Positions 1-7,603 of a stretch of 64,000 bases of DNA are shown piece by piece. The stretch is taken from assembly GCF_004331685.1 (NCBI RefSeq), contig NZ_SJSM01000023.1:1-64000 (forward strand), given 5' to 3'. The notes beneath the pieces were generated by a model. It did not search any database, had not been told where the DNA came from, and saw nothing but the letters and a program-made list of their open reading frames with translations. Numbering within the stretch: the stretch's first letter is position 1; each line of letters begins with the position of its first letter. The position numbers and the translations under genes were made by a program. The stretch is from Pedobacter hiemivivus. GTDB lineage: Bacteria; Bacteroidota; Bacteroidia; Sphingobacteriales; Sphingobacteriaceae.

Positions 1-157
1 TGGCGATCCCAAATTGAGTTGCTGCTTTGTGTGTGTTTTCAGTTTGCTTCTCCTTTGTCAACCTGGATTTGCCTGTAACCAATTGCATATTGCGATACTT
101 CTTAAAAACAGCAGGTCCTATTACACCTGTCAGGAATTTTCCGTCAAATTTTGCCAT
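1..157 (-). CDS. Truncated N-terminal part of an unrecognised protein
   Basis: The gene runs off the left edge; only the first 52 codons are visible. Its ATG lies at 157-155 on the minus strand. The peptide begins MAKFDGKFLTGVIGPAVFKK and is rich in Lys and Thr, with no signal peptide or membrane segment. The style (short Gly/Lys-rich start, then a Thr-Lys-Glu stretch before a Phe-Gly) loosely resembles the small DUF6266-type proteins common in Sphingobacteria, but that is a weak impression. Its upstream region carries the four-copy 11-base repeat at 278-321, so it may be the gene controlled by that array. Confidence 0.55.
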   Translation of the reverse strand, partial: MAKFDGKFLTGVIGPAVFKKYRNMQLVTGKSRLTKEKQTENTHKAATQFGIA

Positions 158-277
158 GATCTATATGTTTTTTATAAATAAACAACTGATCTAAGATAAG
201 GTTTGGATAGCATACTACAAAATTTCAAGTTAAAAAAAATCAAACAGTAATCAAACTCTATGTTTTTTATTGAAAAA

Positions 278-321
278 GTTGGAGTATAGTTGGAGTATAC
301 TTGGACTATACTTGGAGTATT
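278..321. repeat. Four tandem 11-base repeats
   Basis: Four head-to-tail 11-mers are seen: GTTGGAGTATA twice, then CTTGGACTATA, then CTTGGAGTATT. The unit core is TTGGAGTATA with one or two changes in the later copies. The period is close to one helical turn, so a protein could contact every copy on the same face. The array lies about 120-165 bases upstream of the ATG of the truncated minus-strand gene and 90 bases downstream of the hydrolase stop. The rest of the 158-411 gap is AT-rich without other clear structure. Confidence 0.85.
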
Positions 322-411
322 ATACTGACCAGGCCGATCGCTGTCTTATCCGTATATGGCTAATATCCGTTAATATGTAGCGAATTAAATTTCCTTAGAC
401 TAGAGTCAGAT

Positions 412-1068
412 CTAGTACTTATTAATCTCTCTTATAATACAATCCCTTACTTCCTTAGCATTGGAATAAACCATAAAGTGCCCGCCACCCTTAATGGTAA
501 TGTCAGGCTTATGGTACCTAATCGGTAAAATAATATCAGCGGTCCCATGTATATGGGTTAGATTTGACGGACGTTCCTTATTCCTCCACTTTAAGATACA
601 TGTTAATGCCCATTTTATGAAACTTGGGTCGCTGTCAATGATAAGTTGTTTTAATAATTCCCGTTCATCTTGAGTTTTGGCACCCATAAAATTCAGTCCT
701 ATATTATTAATGCGCTTGAATAAGGCAATAGGAATCATTTTTTGTAACCTTATATTCCCGGCTCTTTTATAATACCATGGTAATCCGGAAAAAACAGGTG
801 TACTAGATATGAGGAAGGTATGAACTGGATTTAGCTTCTTTGCTATTTCAGTAGCTAACATACCGCCAAATGATAATCCAATTAAAAAGAATGGGGTAGA
901 GGTATCGATTTTAAGGGCTAGCCGTGCTGCGTAGGCTTCCAAAGATTCACCAAGCTCAGGAGTAATCCAGTTAAGATATACCAGTTCGAAATCTGCAGGA
1001 AATACAAGCTTTTTAAAGGCGCGTCTATCCGCACCCAAACCGCTGATTAAATAAATTCGTTTAGCCAT
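412..1068 (-). CDS. Alpha/beta hydrolase family protein
   Basis: This is a predicted cytoplasmic alpha/beta-fold hydrolase of about 218 residues; the substrate is unknown. The strand-1 segment reads YLISGLGADRRAF, the nucleophile elbow is GLSFGG, the probable acid is the Asp in HGTAD, and the His is in GGGHFMVY. The frame is open up to an ATG at 1119, but I prefer the ATG at 1068 because family members normally begin just before the first beta strand (MAKRIYLISG). The extra 17 residues of the longer form (MKFSKIARHLNANLDEI) match nothing recognisable. It is divergent from the rhomboid remnant with no operon partner. Fold confidence is good; specific function is unknown. Confidence 0.75.
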   Translation of the reverse strand: MAKRIYLISGLGADRRAFKKLVFPADFELVYLNWITPELGESLEAYAARLALKIDTSTPFFLIGLSFGGMLATEIAKKLNPVHTFLISSTPVFSGLPWYYKRAGNIRLQKMIPIALFKRINNIGLNFMGAKTQDERELLKQLIIDSDPSFIKWALTCILKWRNKERPSNLTHIHGTADIILPIRYHKPDITIKGGGHFMVYSNAKEVRDCIIREINKY

Positions 1069-1151
1069 GATTTCATCTAAGTTAGCATTAAGATGCCTTG
1101 CTATTTTAGAAAACTTCATTATTTTTATAGAATATTAATAGCTTTCAAATT

Positions 1152-1953
1152 ATGGCAATAGGCTTTACCCCCTAAGTACAATGATGCGTTTCCTTTAACT
1201 GATTTAACACAACAACAATATATTGCACTCGCTATCGAAGCTGCAAAGTCTCTTGGTTGGGATGTATTTTACGCAAGCAGTGTAGGGTTTAAAGCGTATA
1301 CAAACAAAAATTCCTTCCTTTCTAAAAATCAGCTTATAAAATTTACAATTGTAGCCGATAATGTAGGCATTGAAAGTTTATCTCTAGGTACCGAAATGGT
1401 CGATTTTGGTAAAAATAAGAAGAATGTTAACAAACTAATTTCTGCCATAGAGGAATTAAAACCGGATTTCAATATTGAAGAATTGGAATTGAAATATGAA
1501 GCATTAACATTGGTTGCTGATGAAGAAGATGATCTTACATTAGAACCAGCAACAGCGACTGAAAATTTTAAAGGCTTTCTTTCAATTTTCGTCCCAAGAA
1601 ATGGATACTTCATTACGCCCATTCTACTCAATTTAAATTTACTTATTTTCATCCTAATGGTATTGCTGGGGGTAAATCCTTTTAACCCTGATGGTGAAAG
1701 TTTGATTAGATGGGGGGCTAATTTTAAACCGGTAACAACTGCTGGTGAGCCTTGGCGGTTGCTTACCAATTGTTTTTTGCACATAGGAATTCTGCACCTG
1801 TTGATGAACATGTATGCTTTGGTCTTTATTGGAGTAATATTAGAGCCTTATTTAGGTAAGACTAGATTTGTTGCTGCATACCTTCTTGCTGGTGTTGGGG
1901 CCAGTGTAGCTAGTTTATGGTGGCACGATATGACCATTAGACTAAATAGATAA
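1152..1953 (+). pseudogene. Rhomboid intramembrane protease pseudogene
   Basis: The remnant is of a Sphingobacteria-type rhomboid protease with an N-terminal soluble domain. Reading from the ATG at 1152 gives MAIGFTP and then a stop at 1173. Removing one C from the C5 run at 1168-1172 restores a long frame (FPLTDLTQQQYIALAIEAAK and onward) that stays open to 1953. The membrane part starts near 1610 and includes the rhomboid signature region GEPWRLLTNCFLHIGILHLL and the following helix. The frame then ends in MTIRLNR-stop exactly where the catalytic Gly-x-Ser-Gly segment should begin. The Ser and His helices are therefore missing. A downstream reading from the ATG at 1396 exists but would lack the N-terminal domain. 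It carries both a frameshift and a 3' deletion. Confidence 0.8.
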
Positions 1954-1966
1954 AAAGAGGTTGTTT

Positions 1967-2476
1967 TTATTTGAGTAGCATTTTTGCACGTTCTAGATCA
2001 ATATTGGACTGGTCGATTGGTATAGCTAAAAAATAATCTAATTGCCATTGTTGTGTTTGCCTTGCTTGTTTACTGGTAGGTTCATCCCAGGGAGGATATA
2101 CTCTTATAGCGCGTTTTCCTTCTCGTTCAGGAGTTGAAAGTACGCCCTTTTTTAGGAGAACCGTTTTAGGAAATATGAATTGTCCTAAAAGATCAGCCTT
2201 GCGAGTGCTGACAATTAGAAAGTCGATCTTATCGGAAATAGAATAAGGTTCGATTGGGCCATTATCACTTCTTTTCCATATCGTTACAAACTGCCCAATT
2301 TTTGTAGGTGTAATCTTAGCCACTCGAAACCTTATAGCGAGCCCATCAAGCTTAAATTCACAAGCATTATAGTCGGAGCTTTCAATTTCTATACTAGCCG
2401 CTGTAAAACTATAACCGCAGGGAATATATACAAGCTGCTGGGCCAAAATAAGGTCAGAGGATAGAGCTTCCACCAT
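1967..2476 (-). CDS. MepB family protein
   Basis: The 169-residue protein matches the MepB family, which is named after a gene of the Staphylococcus mepRAB locus and has no settled biochemical role. The family core is visible as FRVAKITPTKIGQFVTIWKR, then FPKTVLLKKG, GKRAIRVYPPWD and QQWQLDYFLAI at the end, in the usual order and over the usual length. No signal peptide or membrane segment is seen. It stands alone here, with no MepA efflux pump or MepR regulator beside it. The ATG at 2476 gives a normal family N-terminus. Confidence 0.8.
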   Translation of the reverse strand: MVEALSSDLILAQQLVYIPCGYSFTAASIEIESSDYNACEFKLDGLAIRFRVAKITPTKIGQFVTIWKRSDNGPIEPYSISDKIDFLIVSTRKADLLGQFIFPKTVLLKKGVLSTPEREGKRAIRVYPPWDEPTSKQARQTQQWQLDYFLAIPIDQSNIDLERAKMLLK

Positions 2477-2696
2477 AATTCAATTTTAAATTCCCTCAAA
2501 TATATCATTAAGAATAATACATAATATTTCAATTCTTTTAATGCTGCTGAATAGTCCATTACCCCCATATTCACTTATTTATATTAATTAATGAGAAATT
2601 TTATTGTTTATAATTTATTCATCAACTGTAAGATAAGTTAATAAAACTTTTGTAAAGTAAAATTAGATATGTAGGTTTGCTTAGATAATTTGATCT

Positions 2697-3503
2697 ATGG
2701 CAAATAGAAATGATAACCATTTGCAGGGGAACATATACGATAAGCTCTTTAAAGAGAATATTCAGCAAAACCTTTCTGGAATTGTTAAGCATGTATTAAG
2801 CTTAGATGTAATCACAATAGAAGTATTAAATGAAGATGTACAATATACCAAGAAGAGAAAAACAGATCTATTAACCAAAGTAATTGACAAGAACGGTAAT
2901 ACATACCTACTTCATGTCGAGTACCAGACCAATAATTATCGCAACATGCACTATCGCATGGCCGATTATAGCATCATGTTGCAAAGGAAATATAAGTTGC
3001 CCGTTAAACAATTTGTAATTTATATTGGCCCTGGAAAGGCTAATATGCCAACGGTTATTGATACAAAAGATCATAAGTTTAGATATACGATGACAAGCTT
3101 ATCTGCCGTTGATTATAGATTGTTTTTAAAATCAGATGCTATAGAGGAGAAAATGTTAGCTGTTCTTGGTAATATAGATCCTCAAGACTCGGTGTTTGTA
3201 TTGGAAGAGATTGTCAAGGCTATTAAATATAATGTTGCCTCTGGCTTATCAACAGATCGTTATTTACAGCAATTACACGTATTAGTTAAATTAAGGAATT
3301 TAGGAGATAAATTAGAAGAAGTTATGATAAATGTTGCTGATTTTTTTAAAGAAGAGGAAGACCCATTATTTCGTAGAGGGCATAAAAAAGGAAAAATTGA
3401 AGAGCAAATCGAGATTGCTCGTAATTTTAAAAGCATAGGTGTAGCCACAACTGATATCGCTAAGGGGACAGGATTATCTGTAATGGAAGTGGAGGCTTTG
3501 TAG
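2697..3503 (+). CDS. Rpn/PD-(D/E)XK nuclease family transposase-like protein
   Basis: The 268-residue protein belongs to the Rpn or PDDEXK-transposase-like family. In characterised members (E. coli RpnA-E) this is a DNA endonuclease that promotes RecA-independent recombination. The nuclease core is visible near residues 55-80: Asp57 in KRKTDLLTK, then Glu75 and Gln77 in HVEYQ. The N-terminus (NIYDKLFKEN) is typical. The C-terminal 60 residues hold a GHKKGKIEEQIEIARNF segment and a short helix-turn-helix-like tail (TTDIAKGTGLSVMEVEAL), as in many of these proteins. No terminal inverted repeats flank it, so it is not scored as an insertion sequence. An AT-rich 220-base gap precedes it. Confidence 0.75.
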   Translation: MANRNDNHLQGNIYDKLFKENIQQNLSGIVKHVLSLDVITIEVLNEDVQYTKKRKTDLLTKVIDKNGNTYLLHVEYQTNNYRNMHYRMADYSIMLQRKYKLPVKQFVIYIGPGKANMPTVIDTKDHKFRYTMTSLSAVDYRLFLKSDAIEEKMLAVLGNIDPQDSVFVLEEIVKAIKYNVASGLSTDRYLQQLHVLVKLRNLGDKLEEVMINVADFFKEEEDPLFRRGHKKGKIEEQIEIARNFKSIGVATTDIAKGTGLSVMEVEAL

Positions 3504-3601
3504 GAGGGTATAGTATATCCTTGACTGGCAACCCGTATCTGGAAGATGCCATTGATGAATATAATAAATAAAAACTACAGATTTTCTACAGAATTATTTA
3601 T

Positions 3602-3609
3602 TACATTTG
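3602..3609 (+). promoter_or_regulatory. Bacteroidota -7 element TACATTTG
   Basis: TACATTTG is an exact match to the Bacteroidota -7 consensus TAnnTTTG. A good TTTG -33 element is not seen. It would start transcription near 3614-3616, exactly at the GAGAGCG that opens the candidate RNA. Confidence 0.5.
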
Positions 3610-3613
3610 TGCT

Positions 3614-3666
3614 GAGAGCGTTAATTTAATAACTCGCTTCCCGGTATGGGGGCGGGTTATTTCTTT
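3614..3666 (+). ncRNA. Candidate tiny RNA 1 or HEPN-gene leader
   Basis: The predicted transcript begins with GAGAGCGTTAATTT (3614-3627), which recurs identically at 7508. It is followed at once by a hairpin with arms AATAACTCGC (3628-3637) and GCGGGTTATT (3652-3661; one G-U pair), then a T-rich tract. Promoter, 14-base single-stranded head, hairpin and U-rich end make up the whole unit of about 53 bases. It lies in the gap between the Rpn-like gene and the nucleotidyltransferase-HEPN gene, so it could also act as an attenuator for the latter, which starts 72 bases downstream. Confidence 0.45.
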
Positions 3667-3737
3667 TATACGGTTTACTTCTTTCTTATTCGTTATATTT
3701 ACGTATACGAACCTTAGAAAAATAAAACCTGATTCTG

Positions 3738-4592
3738 ATGAAAACATCAATAGCTCATTTACCAGAAACTAAACAAAGGGAAATTGCCCATATACTAAAG
3801 ATTATTAGAGAAGAAGCTAATCCTGAAAAAGTAATCCTATTCGGTAGCCATGCCAGAGGTAACTGGGTCGAAGATGAGTATATCGAAGATGGTGTTCGCT
3901 TTAGCTATATCAGTGATTACGATTTCCTGGTCATCATTAAAAAGAACGGGACAAAGGAACAGGAGATCATCAGCAGCATAGAAAATCGATGCAATAGTTT
4001 CAAAAATGTGATCAGCCCAATTATTCATGACATTGAGTACGTTAATGAAGGCTTGCGCGTAGGTCAGTATTTCTTTTCCGATATTATTTCCGAAGGCATA
4101 TTGATACATGATACGGGAATTTTTCAGTTCGAAAAGGCAAAAGAACTGACTCCTAAAGAAGAGAAGGAGCGGGCCCAAAGCTATTTCAACATGTGGTATC
4201 CACAAGCTTCGCAATTTTTAATCGATGCTAAAAATGCTGCCGAGCGCGGAAAAGACGGCCGAAGAAATAGCGTATTTTACTTGCATCAGGCAACAGAATG
4301 TTTCTACAGCGCGGCCCTATTGGTATTTACTGGCTACAAGCCCAAAACCCATAATCTCGCAAAATTAAGGAACTATGTAAAACATGTATCGATAGATCTG
4401 TATATCCTGTTTCGTATGCCTATACTAAATGAGCACGAATTTCACCTCTTTGATCTGCTTAAACGTGGTTATGTAGATGCCCGCTATAAATTAGATTACG
4501 ACATTACGGATGAAGAATTAAAAGGACTGATTGATAAGGTTACCAATATGCAGGAGATCGTTAAGACAATTTGTGAAGAGAAAATTAAATAG
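3738..4592 (+). CDS. Nucleotidyltransferase-HEPN fusion protein
   Basis: The 284-residue protein fuses a minimal nucleotidyltransferase (residues 1-135) to a HEPN domain (about 145-280). The nucleotidyltransferase shows FGSHARGNW and the metal-binding acids in SDYDFLVI, the GS...DxD pattern. The HEPN half has SVFYLHQATECFYSAALLVF and KTHNLAKLR, the helical core seen in Bacteroidota HEPN proteins. As separate proteins these domains form MNT/HEPN toxin-antitoxin pairs in which the MNT partner AMPylates the HEPN RNase. Here they are one chain, which makes a simple toxin-antitoxin role less certain. The 3' end overlaps the convergent MutS-like gene by 8 bases. Confidence 0.75.
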   Translation: MKTSIAHLPETKQREIAHILKIIREEANPEKVILFGSHARGNWVEDEYIEDGVRFSYISDYDFLVIIKKNGTKEQEIISSIENRCNSFKNVISPIIHDIEYVNEGLRVGQYFFSDIISEGILIHDTGIFQFEKAKELTPKEEKERAQSYFNMWYPQASQFLIDAKNAAERGKDGRRNSVFYLHQATECFYSAALLVFTGYKPKTHNLAKLRNYVKHVSIDLYILFRMPILNEHEFHLFDLLKRGYVDARYKLDYDITDEELKGLIDKVTNMQEIVKTICEEKIK

Positions 4593-5916
4593 CTTTTGAA
4601 GCACTTTTTATCAATTCAATTATACCTTCATTCTGAACTATATACATACCCAGTCGCTCAGTGGATATCCCTTCTTTTAATAAGTAGGTAAATACAGGCT
4701 TTTTATCTTCAAAATAAACGTCTAAATATTTGAAAGCAATGTTTTCGAACTTCTTTAGCTCTTCGGCAAGTTCTACAATATGTGTAGATATAAAGAAGGC
4801 CGAATTGCGAATTGCGGTTAGTGCCGAAATGATCAGCAGTGATCCATCATAAGCATCTTTTACATTCGTTCCTCTAAACAGCTCGTCGAATATGATGAAC
4901 ATGTTGTTGTGGTTATTTAACAAGGACGCGGCCTGTTTAACGCGCTTTACTTCGCTATAATAATGACTTAAGCCTTGATTGATGTTGTCGGGCAAGTTTA
5001 TAGTCGTCATCAATCCATTAAAAATGGTAGTCTTCATATATGCACAGGGTACTGGAAAGCCAATGTGTGCGAGATAAATCGATATGCCTATCGACTTTAA
5101 CAGCGAGGATTTTCCTGCCATGTTCGATCCGGTAAGGAAAAACATGTTGTTTTGATTGTTTACTGTGACATCGTTGCTGATTGGATTTTCAAGAGAGGGA
5201 TGAAACAGCCCTTTAAGTTCCAGCTTAACGTCGGCAGTAGCTACATAATCCGGAAAGCTGAACCCTCTTCTCCTTGCCACATAGGCTAGTGTCTCAAATG
5301 CATCCAATTCGTAAATACATTGTAGAATCTCACAGATGTGCTGTTTGCCGGGTCCTCTAAACACACTGTCGAGTTTACTGATCTGGTAAAAGCTTAATTT
5401 ATTAGGATTAACTAAAACGGATTCTTTTAAAGGAGGTGATGCCAGCAAAGCCATTATCCTGGCCAACATATTTTGCAAATGTTTTGGAGCATCTGTAGGT
5501 ATCGTTTCTAAAAAATCACAAACTTTCCTAATCACTTTAATAATGGAGGAAATGCCTACGGAGATGATATAATAATCATTGCTGGGGTTCAATTTATGAC
5601 TTGCAAAATCATAAAATGAATCAATCATGTTCCGCTTTAAAAACCTTTTATTGTGGTTTAGGTAATGATCAGCTAAATCCAGTTGCTCCCGGCTAAGTTT
5701 TAGTGAAATTTCATGATCATAATAATATTTTATAGCCTCTTTTCTGGCGTTTAAAACATTGATGTCGGCTACAGGATTATACATCATTTCATGAATTTTT
5801 TCCCGCCCACCAATAGTACTGGTCAGCTTAAAGATATTAAATAATGCATCCGTATCTGAAGAGGATGAGAATACGTTCAGATCTGTATAGGTCTGACTGT
5901 CCATATTAAACTTCAT
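4585..5916 (-). CDS. MutS-related DNA-binding ATPase
   Basis: The 443-residue protein has the MutS core and ATPase domains but no mismatch-recognition domain; full MutS is about 850 residues. Walker A is GSNMAGKSS near residue 263-271 and Walker B is FIIFDELFRGTN near 345. Between them the MutS family segment DNINQGLSHYYSEVKRVKQA is clear. The helical lever region occupies residues 30-230. Short MutS-like ATPases of this kind are common in Bacteroidota and are of unknown role; the missing domain I argues against canonical mismatch repair. It is convergent with the HEPN gene and divergent from the gene at 6048. Confidence 0.8.
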   Translation of the reverse strand: MKFNMDSQTYTDLNVFSSSSDTDALFNIFKLTSTIGGREKIHEMMYNPVADINVLNARKEAIKYYYDHEISLKLSREQLDLADHYLNHNKRFLKRNMIDSFYDFASHKLNPSNDYYIISVGISSIIKVIRKVCDFLETIPTDAPKHLQNMLARIMALLASPPLKESVLVNPNKLSFYQISKLDSVFRGPGKQHICEILQCIYELDAFETLAYVARRRGFSFPDYVATADVKLELKGLFHPSLENPISNDVTVNNQNNMFFLTGSNMAGKSSLLKSIGISIYLAHIGFPVPCAYMKTTIFNGLMTTINLPDNINQGLSHYYSEVKRVKQAASLLNNHNNMFIIFDELFRGTNVKDAYDGSLLIISALTAIRNSAFFISTHIVELAEELKKFENIAFKYLDVYFEDKKPVFTYLLKEGISTERLGMYIVQNEGIIELIKSASKAI

Positions 5917-6047
5917 AATAGCAAGCTAATGATATGAAGGTCTAATATAGCCTATTTATCATCCATTTGTAAGGTTTGGAAAGATAAATAAAACAGAAAT
6001 AATCCTTTTTAGGTATTATAGGTCATAATACTAAAATTGAGAGCGTT

Positions 6048-6887
6048 ATGAAAATGGCAAGATTAAAATGGTTATTTACAGTAGGATCTATCGTATTGGT
6101 GACTGGCTTTACTACCAATGATGCTTTGGCACAACGTGGTGGTAGTGGTACGCCAAGGCCTTCACGTCCTTCGGGCGGAACAAGACCTCCAAGTGTTGGT
6201 ACGCGACCGCCTAGTGGGGGAAGACCGCCGAGCGTAAGTAGGCCGCCAAGTGGTGGAAGACCTCCAAGTGTAGGCGTTAGACCTCCTAGCTATAGACCAA
6301 ATAGACCGCCACAGTATAGACCAAACTATCATTACCATAGACCTGGGGTTTCTTATCACAGACCTTATTATGGTTTTTATAGCTATTATAGACCTTTTTT
6401 AGGTATTAGTTTAAGCGTATTGCCTTTTGGATATTATCCATTCTATTACGGCCCTAACCAGTTTTATTATGCAGGCGGCTTTTTTTATCAGCAAGCTGAT
6501 AATGGATACAAAGTGGTTGTACCTCCGGTAGGAGCACAGGTACCTAGCATACCATCAGAAGCGAAAGCTATCTCTATTAATGGTCAGAATTATTACGAAT
6601 ACAAAGGTGTTTATTACAACAGTACCGTTGATGCGAATGGAAAAACCGTTTATGTAGTTGCAGGTAAGGACGGCGTTTTAGAAACCGATGGTAAGACAGA
6701 TGCTGGTCCATTAGATGATGTCGGTCCATTGCCTAAAATTGGTGATGTGGTAGATGAACTTCCTGCTGACACCAGAGACGTAGTGATAAAAGGGGTGTTG
6801 TACTATGTTTCTCAGGAGGGTGTTTATTACGAAAAGGTAATAGATGGTGACAAGGTTACTTATAAAGTAATTGGCATAGGTAACTAA
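6048..6887 (+). CDS. Secreted proline/tyrosine-rich DUF6515-like protein
   Basis: The 279-residue protein has a signal peptide (hydrophobic residues 8-22, cleaved near LAQRG). Residues 30-100 are a low-complexity tract of repeated RPPSxG and RPPSVG units. A Tyr-rich and Gly-rich segment with FGYYPFYYG follows (about 105-160), then a beta-rich tail with two YYEY/VYY units (NGQNYYEYKGVYYNS and GVLYYVSQEGVYYE). This is the arrangement of DUF6515-type exported proteins of Bacteroidota, whose function is unknown. The bases just before the ATG are GAGAGCGTTA (6039-6048), also found at the head of the two candidate RNAs. Confidence 0.65.
   Translation: MKMARLKWLFTVGSIVLVTGFTTNDALAQRGGSGTPRPSRPSGGTRPPSVGTRPPSGGRPPSVSRPPSGGRPPSVGVRPPSYRPNRPPQYRPNYHYHRPGVSYHRPYYGFYSYYRPFLGISLSVLPFGYYPFYYGPNQFYYAGGFFYQQADNGYKVVVPPVGAQVPSIPSEAKAISINGQNYYEYKGVYYNSTVDANGKTVYVVAGKDGVLETDGKTDAGPLDDVGPLPKIGDVVDELPADTRDVVIKGVLYYVSQEGVYYEKVIDGDKVTYKVIGIGN
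6145..6320 (+). repeat. Degenerate in-gene repeat coding RPPSxG units
   Basis: This stretch of the gene at 6048 holds about eight related units of 12-21 bases that encode Arg-Pro-Pro-Ser with Val/Gly/Ser. Copy boundaries drift and codons vary, so the repeat is under protein-level rather than DNA-level constraint. Slippage could still change its length between strains. Confidence 0.6.
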
Positions 6888-6925
6888 AAAACGGTTAATT
6901 AAAATATAAAGAGCAGCTTGGTGAA

Positions 6926-7285
6926 TTAAAGTTTATCAGGCTGCGCTTTGCTTAACAAAGTAATGATACGCTCTTTATCATTGATCTGATCCTTTAAAGT
7001 TGCAACCATTTCCTTACAGCTTTTAAGTGTTGATTTTAAATCCCCGTACTCAACAGCTGGTTCCGATACCATATTCTGGTCAGCGTCTAAACCTTCAGTA
7101 TTGAAAAAGCAGCACGGTGATACTTCAAGTATTTCCGCCATCAGCAAGATATCTTTGTACTTAATAGATTCATTGATCAGGCCAAGTCTTAAACCATCAA
7201 AGGTTTTACCCATACTAATGGCCAGCCAGCTAAGTGATCTGTGTTTATCTCTTATGATTCCGTCAATTATTGCTTTTAAAGACAT
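6926..7285 (-). CDS. Small helix-turn-helix-like protein with C-terminal coiled coil
   Basis: The protein has 119 residues. Residues 1-60 look like a degenerate Cro/XRE-type fold: LSWLAISMGKTFDGLRLGL as the helix-turn-helix and YKDILLMAEILEVSPCCFF as the following helices. Residues 80-112 form a predicted coiled coil (LKSTLKSCKEMVATLKDQIN). It has no effector domain. It is probably a DNA-binding regulator, but no target is evident, and the call rests on pattern only. The start ATG at 7285 is followed by a normal hydrophobic helix. Confidence 0.55.
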   Translation of the reverse strand: MSLKAIIDGIIRDKHRSLSWLAISMGKTFDGLRLGLINESIKYKDILLMAEILEVSPCCFFNTEGLDADQNMVSEPAVEYGDLKSTLKSCKEMVATLKDQINDKERIITLLSKAQPDKL

Positions 7286-7472
7286 CAGCTTTCTTTTTTT
7301 TATTGCAAAATAAGAATATTGTGTTAAAGAGTGTATATTTTTTGATAAAATCGCATAAAAATATTGTGAAGATGGTTAAATAACTTGTTTGATTAACCAT
7401 AAAAATTTTGGAGTTTTAACCAAAATTTTAGACAAAGCAGAGGGGCGTTTGAAAAAAAATATTCCTATTCTC

Positions 7473-7502
7473 TTGACAATCAATATTTTTTTTTTAATTT
7501 TA
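7473..7502 (+). promoter_or_regulatory. Promoter candidate of tiny RNA 2
   Basis: TTGA (7473-7476) and TAATTTTA (7495-7502) stand 18 bases apart. They approximate the Bacteroidota pair TTTG/TAnnTTTG, with the final G of the -7 element missing. The expected start point falls at 7508, the first base of GAGAGCG. Confidence 0.35.
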
Positions 7503-7507
7503 CACTC

Positions 7508-7562
7508 GAGAGCGTTAATTTGCGGGGGCATCGTCTTTAAGACCTGCTTCCGCTTTTTTTTT
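7508..7562 (+). ncRNA. Candidate tiny RNA 2 with intrinsic terminator
   Basis: The transcript would begin GAGAGCGTTAATTT (7508-7521), identical to the unit at 3614. A stem-loop follows, made of GCGG/CCGC, GCA/TGC and GTCT/AGAC pairs with short internal loops (7522-7553), and then nine T residues. This is a textbook intrinsic terminator starting directly after the 14-base head. No gene follows on this strand, because the next gene is convergent and ends at 7604. The unit is therefore not a leader of a downstream gene. Total predicted length is about 55 bases. Confidence 0.5.
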
Positions 7563-7603
7563 GCCCCTGTGTCGGGAGGACCAAATCCAAACTCTTTTTC
7601 AGA

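Noticed and set aside
1329..1811. Antisense frame across the rhomboid remnant
   Set aside because: Serine-rich translation from reading the pseudogene backwards; the forward frame carries clear rhomboid motifs.
2389..2574. Minus-strand frame of 61 codons overlapping the start of the MepB gene
   Set aside because: It runs in another frame through the MepB N-terminus, has no family match, and the MepB start is already typical.
2697..3503. Insertion sequence around the Rpn-like gene
   Set aside because: No terminal inverted repeats or target-site duplication could be seen on either side.
6145..6320. Possible CRISPR-like array or DNA satellite
   Set aside because: The repeats are in frame inside a signal-peptide protein and encode RPPS units with drifting boundaries; no spacers and no cas genes are present.
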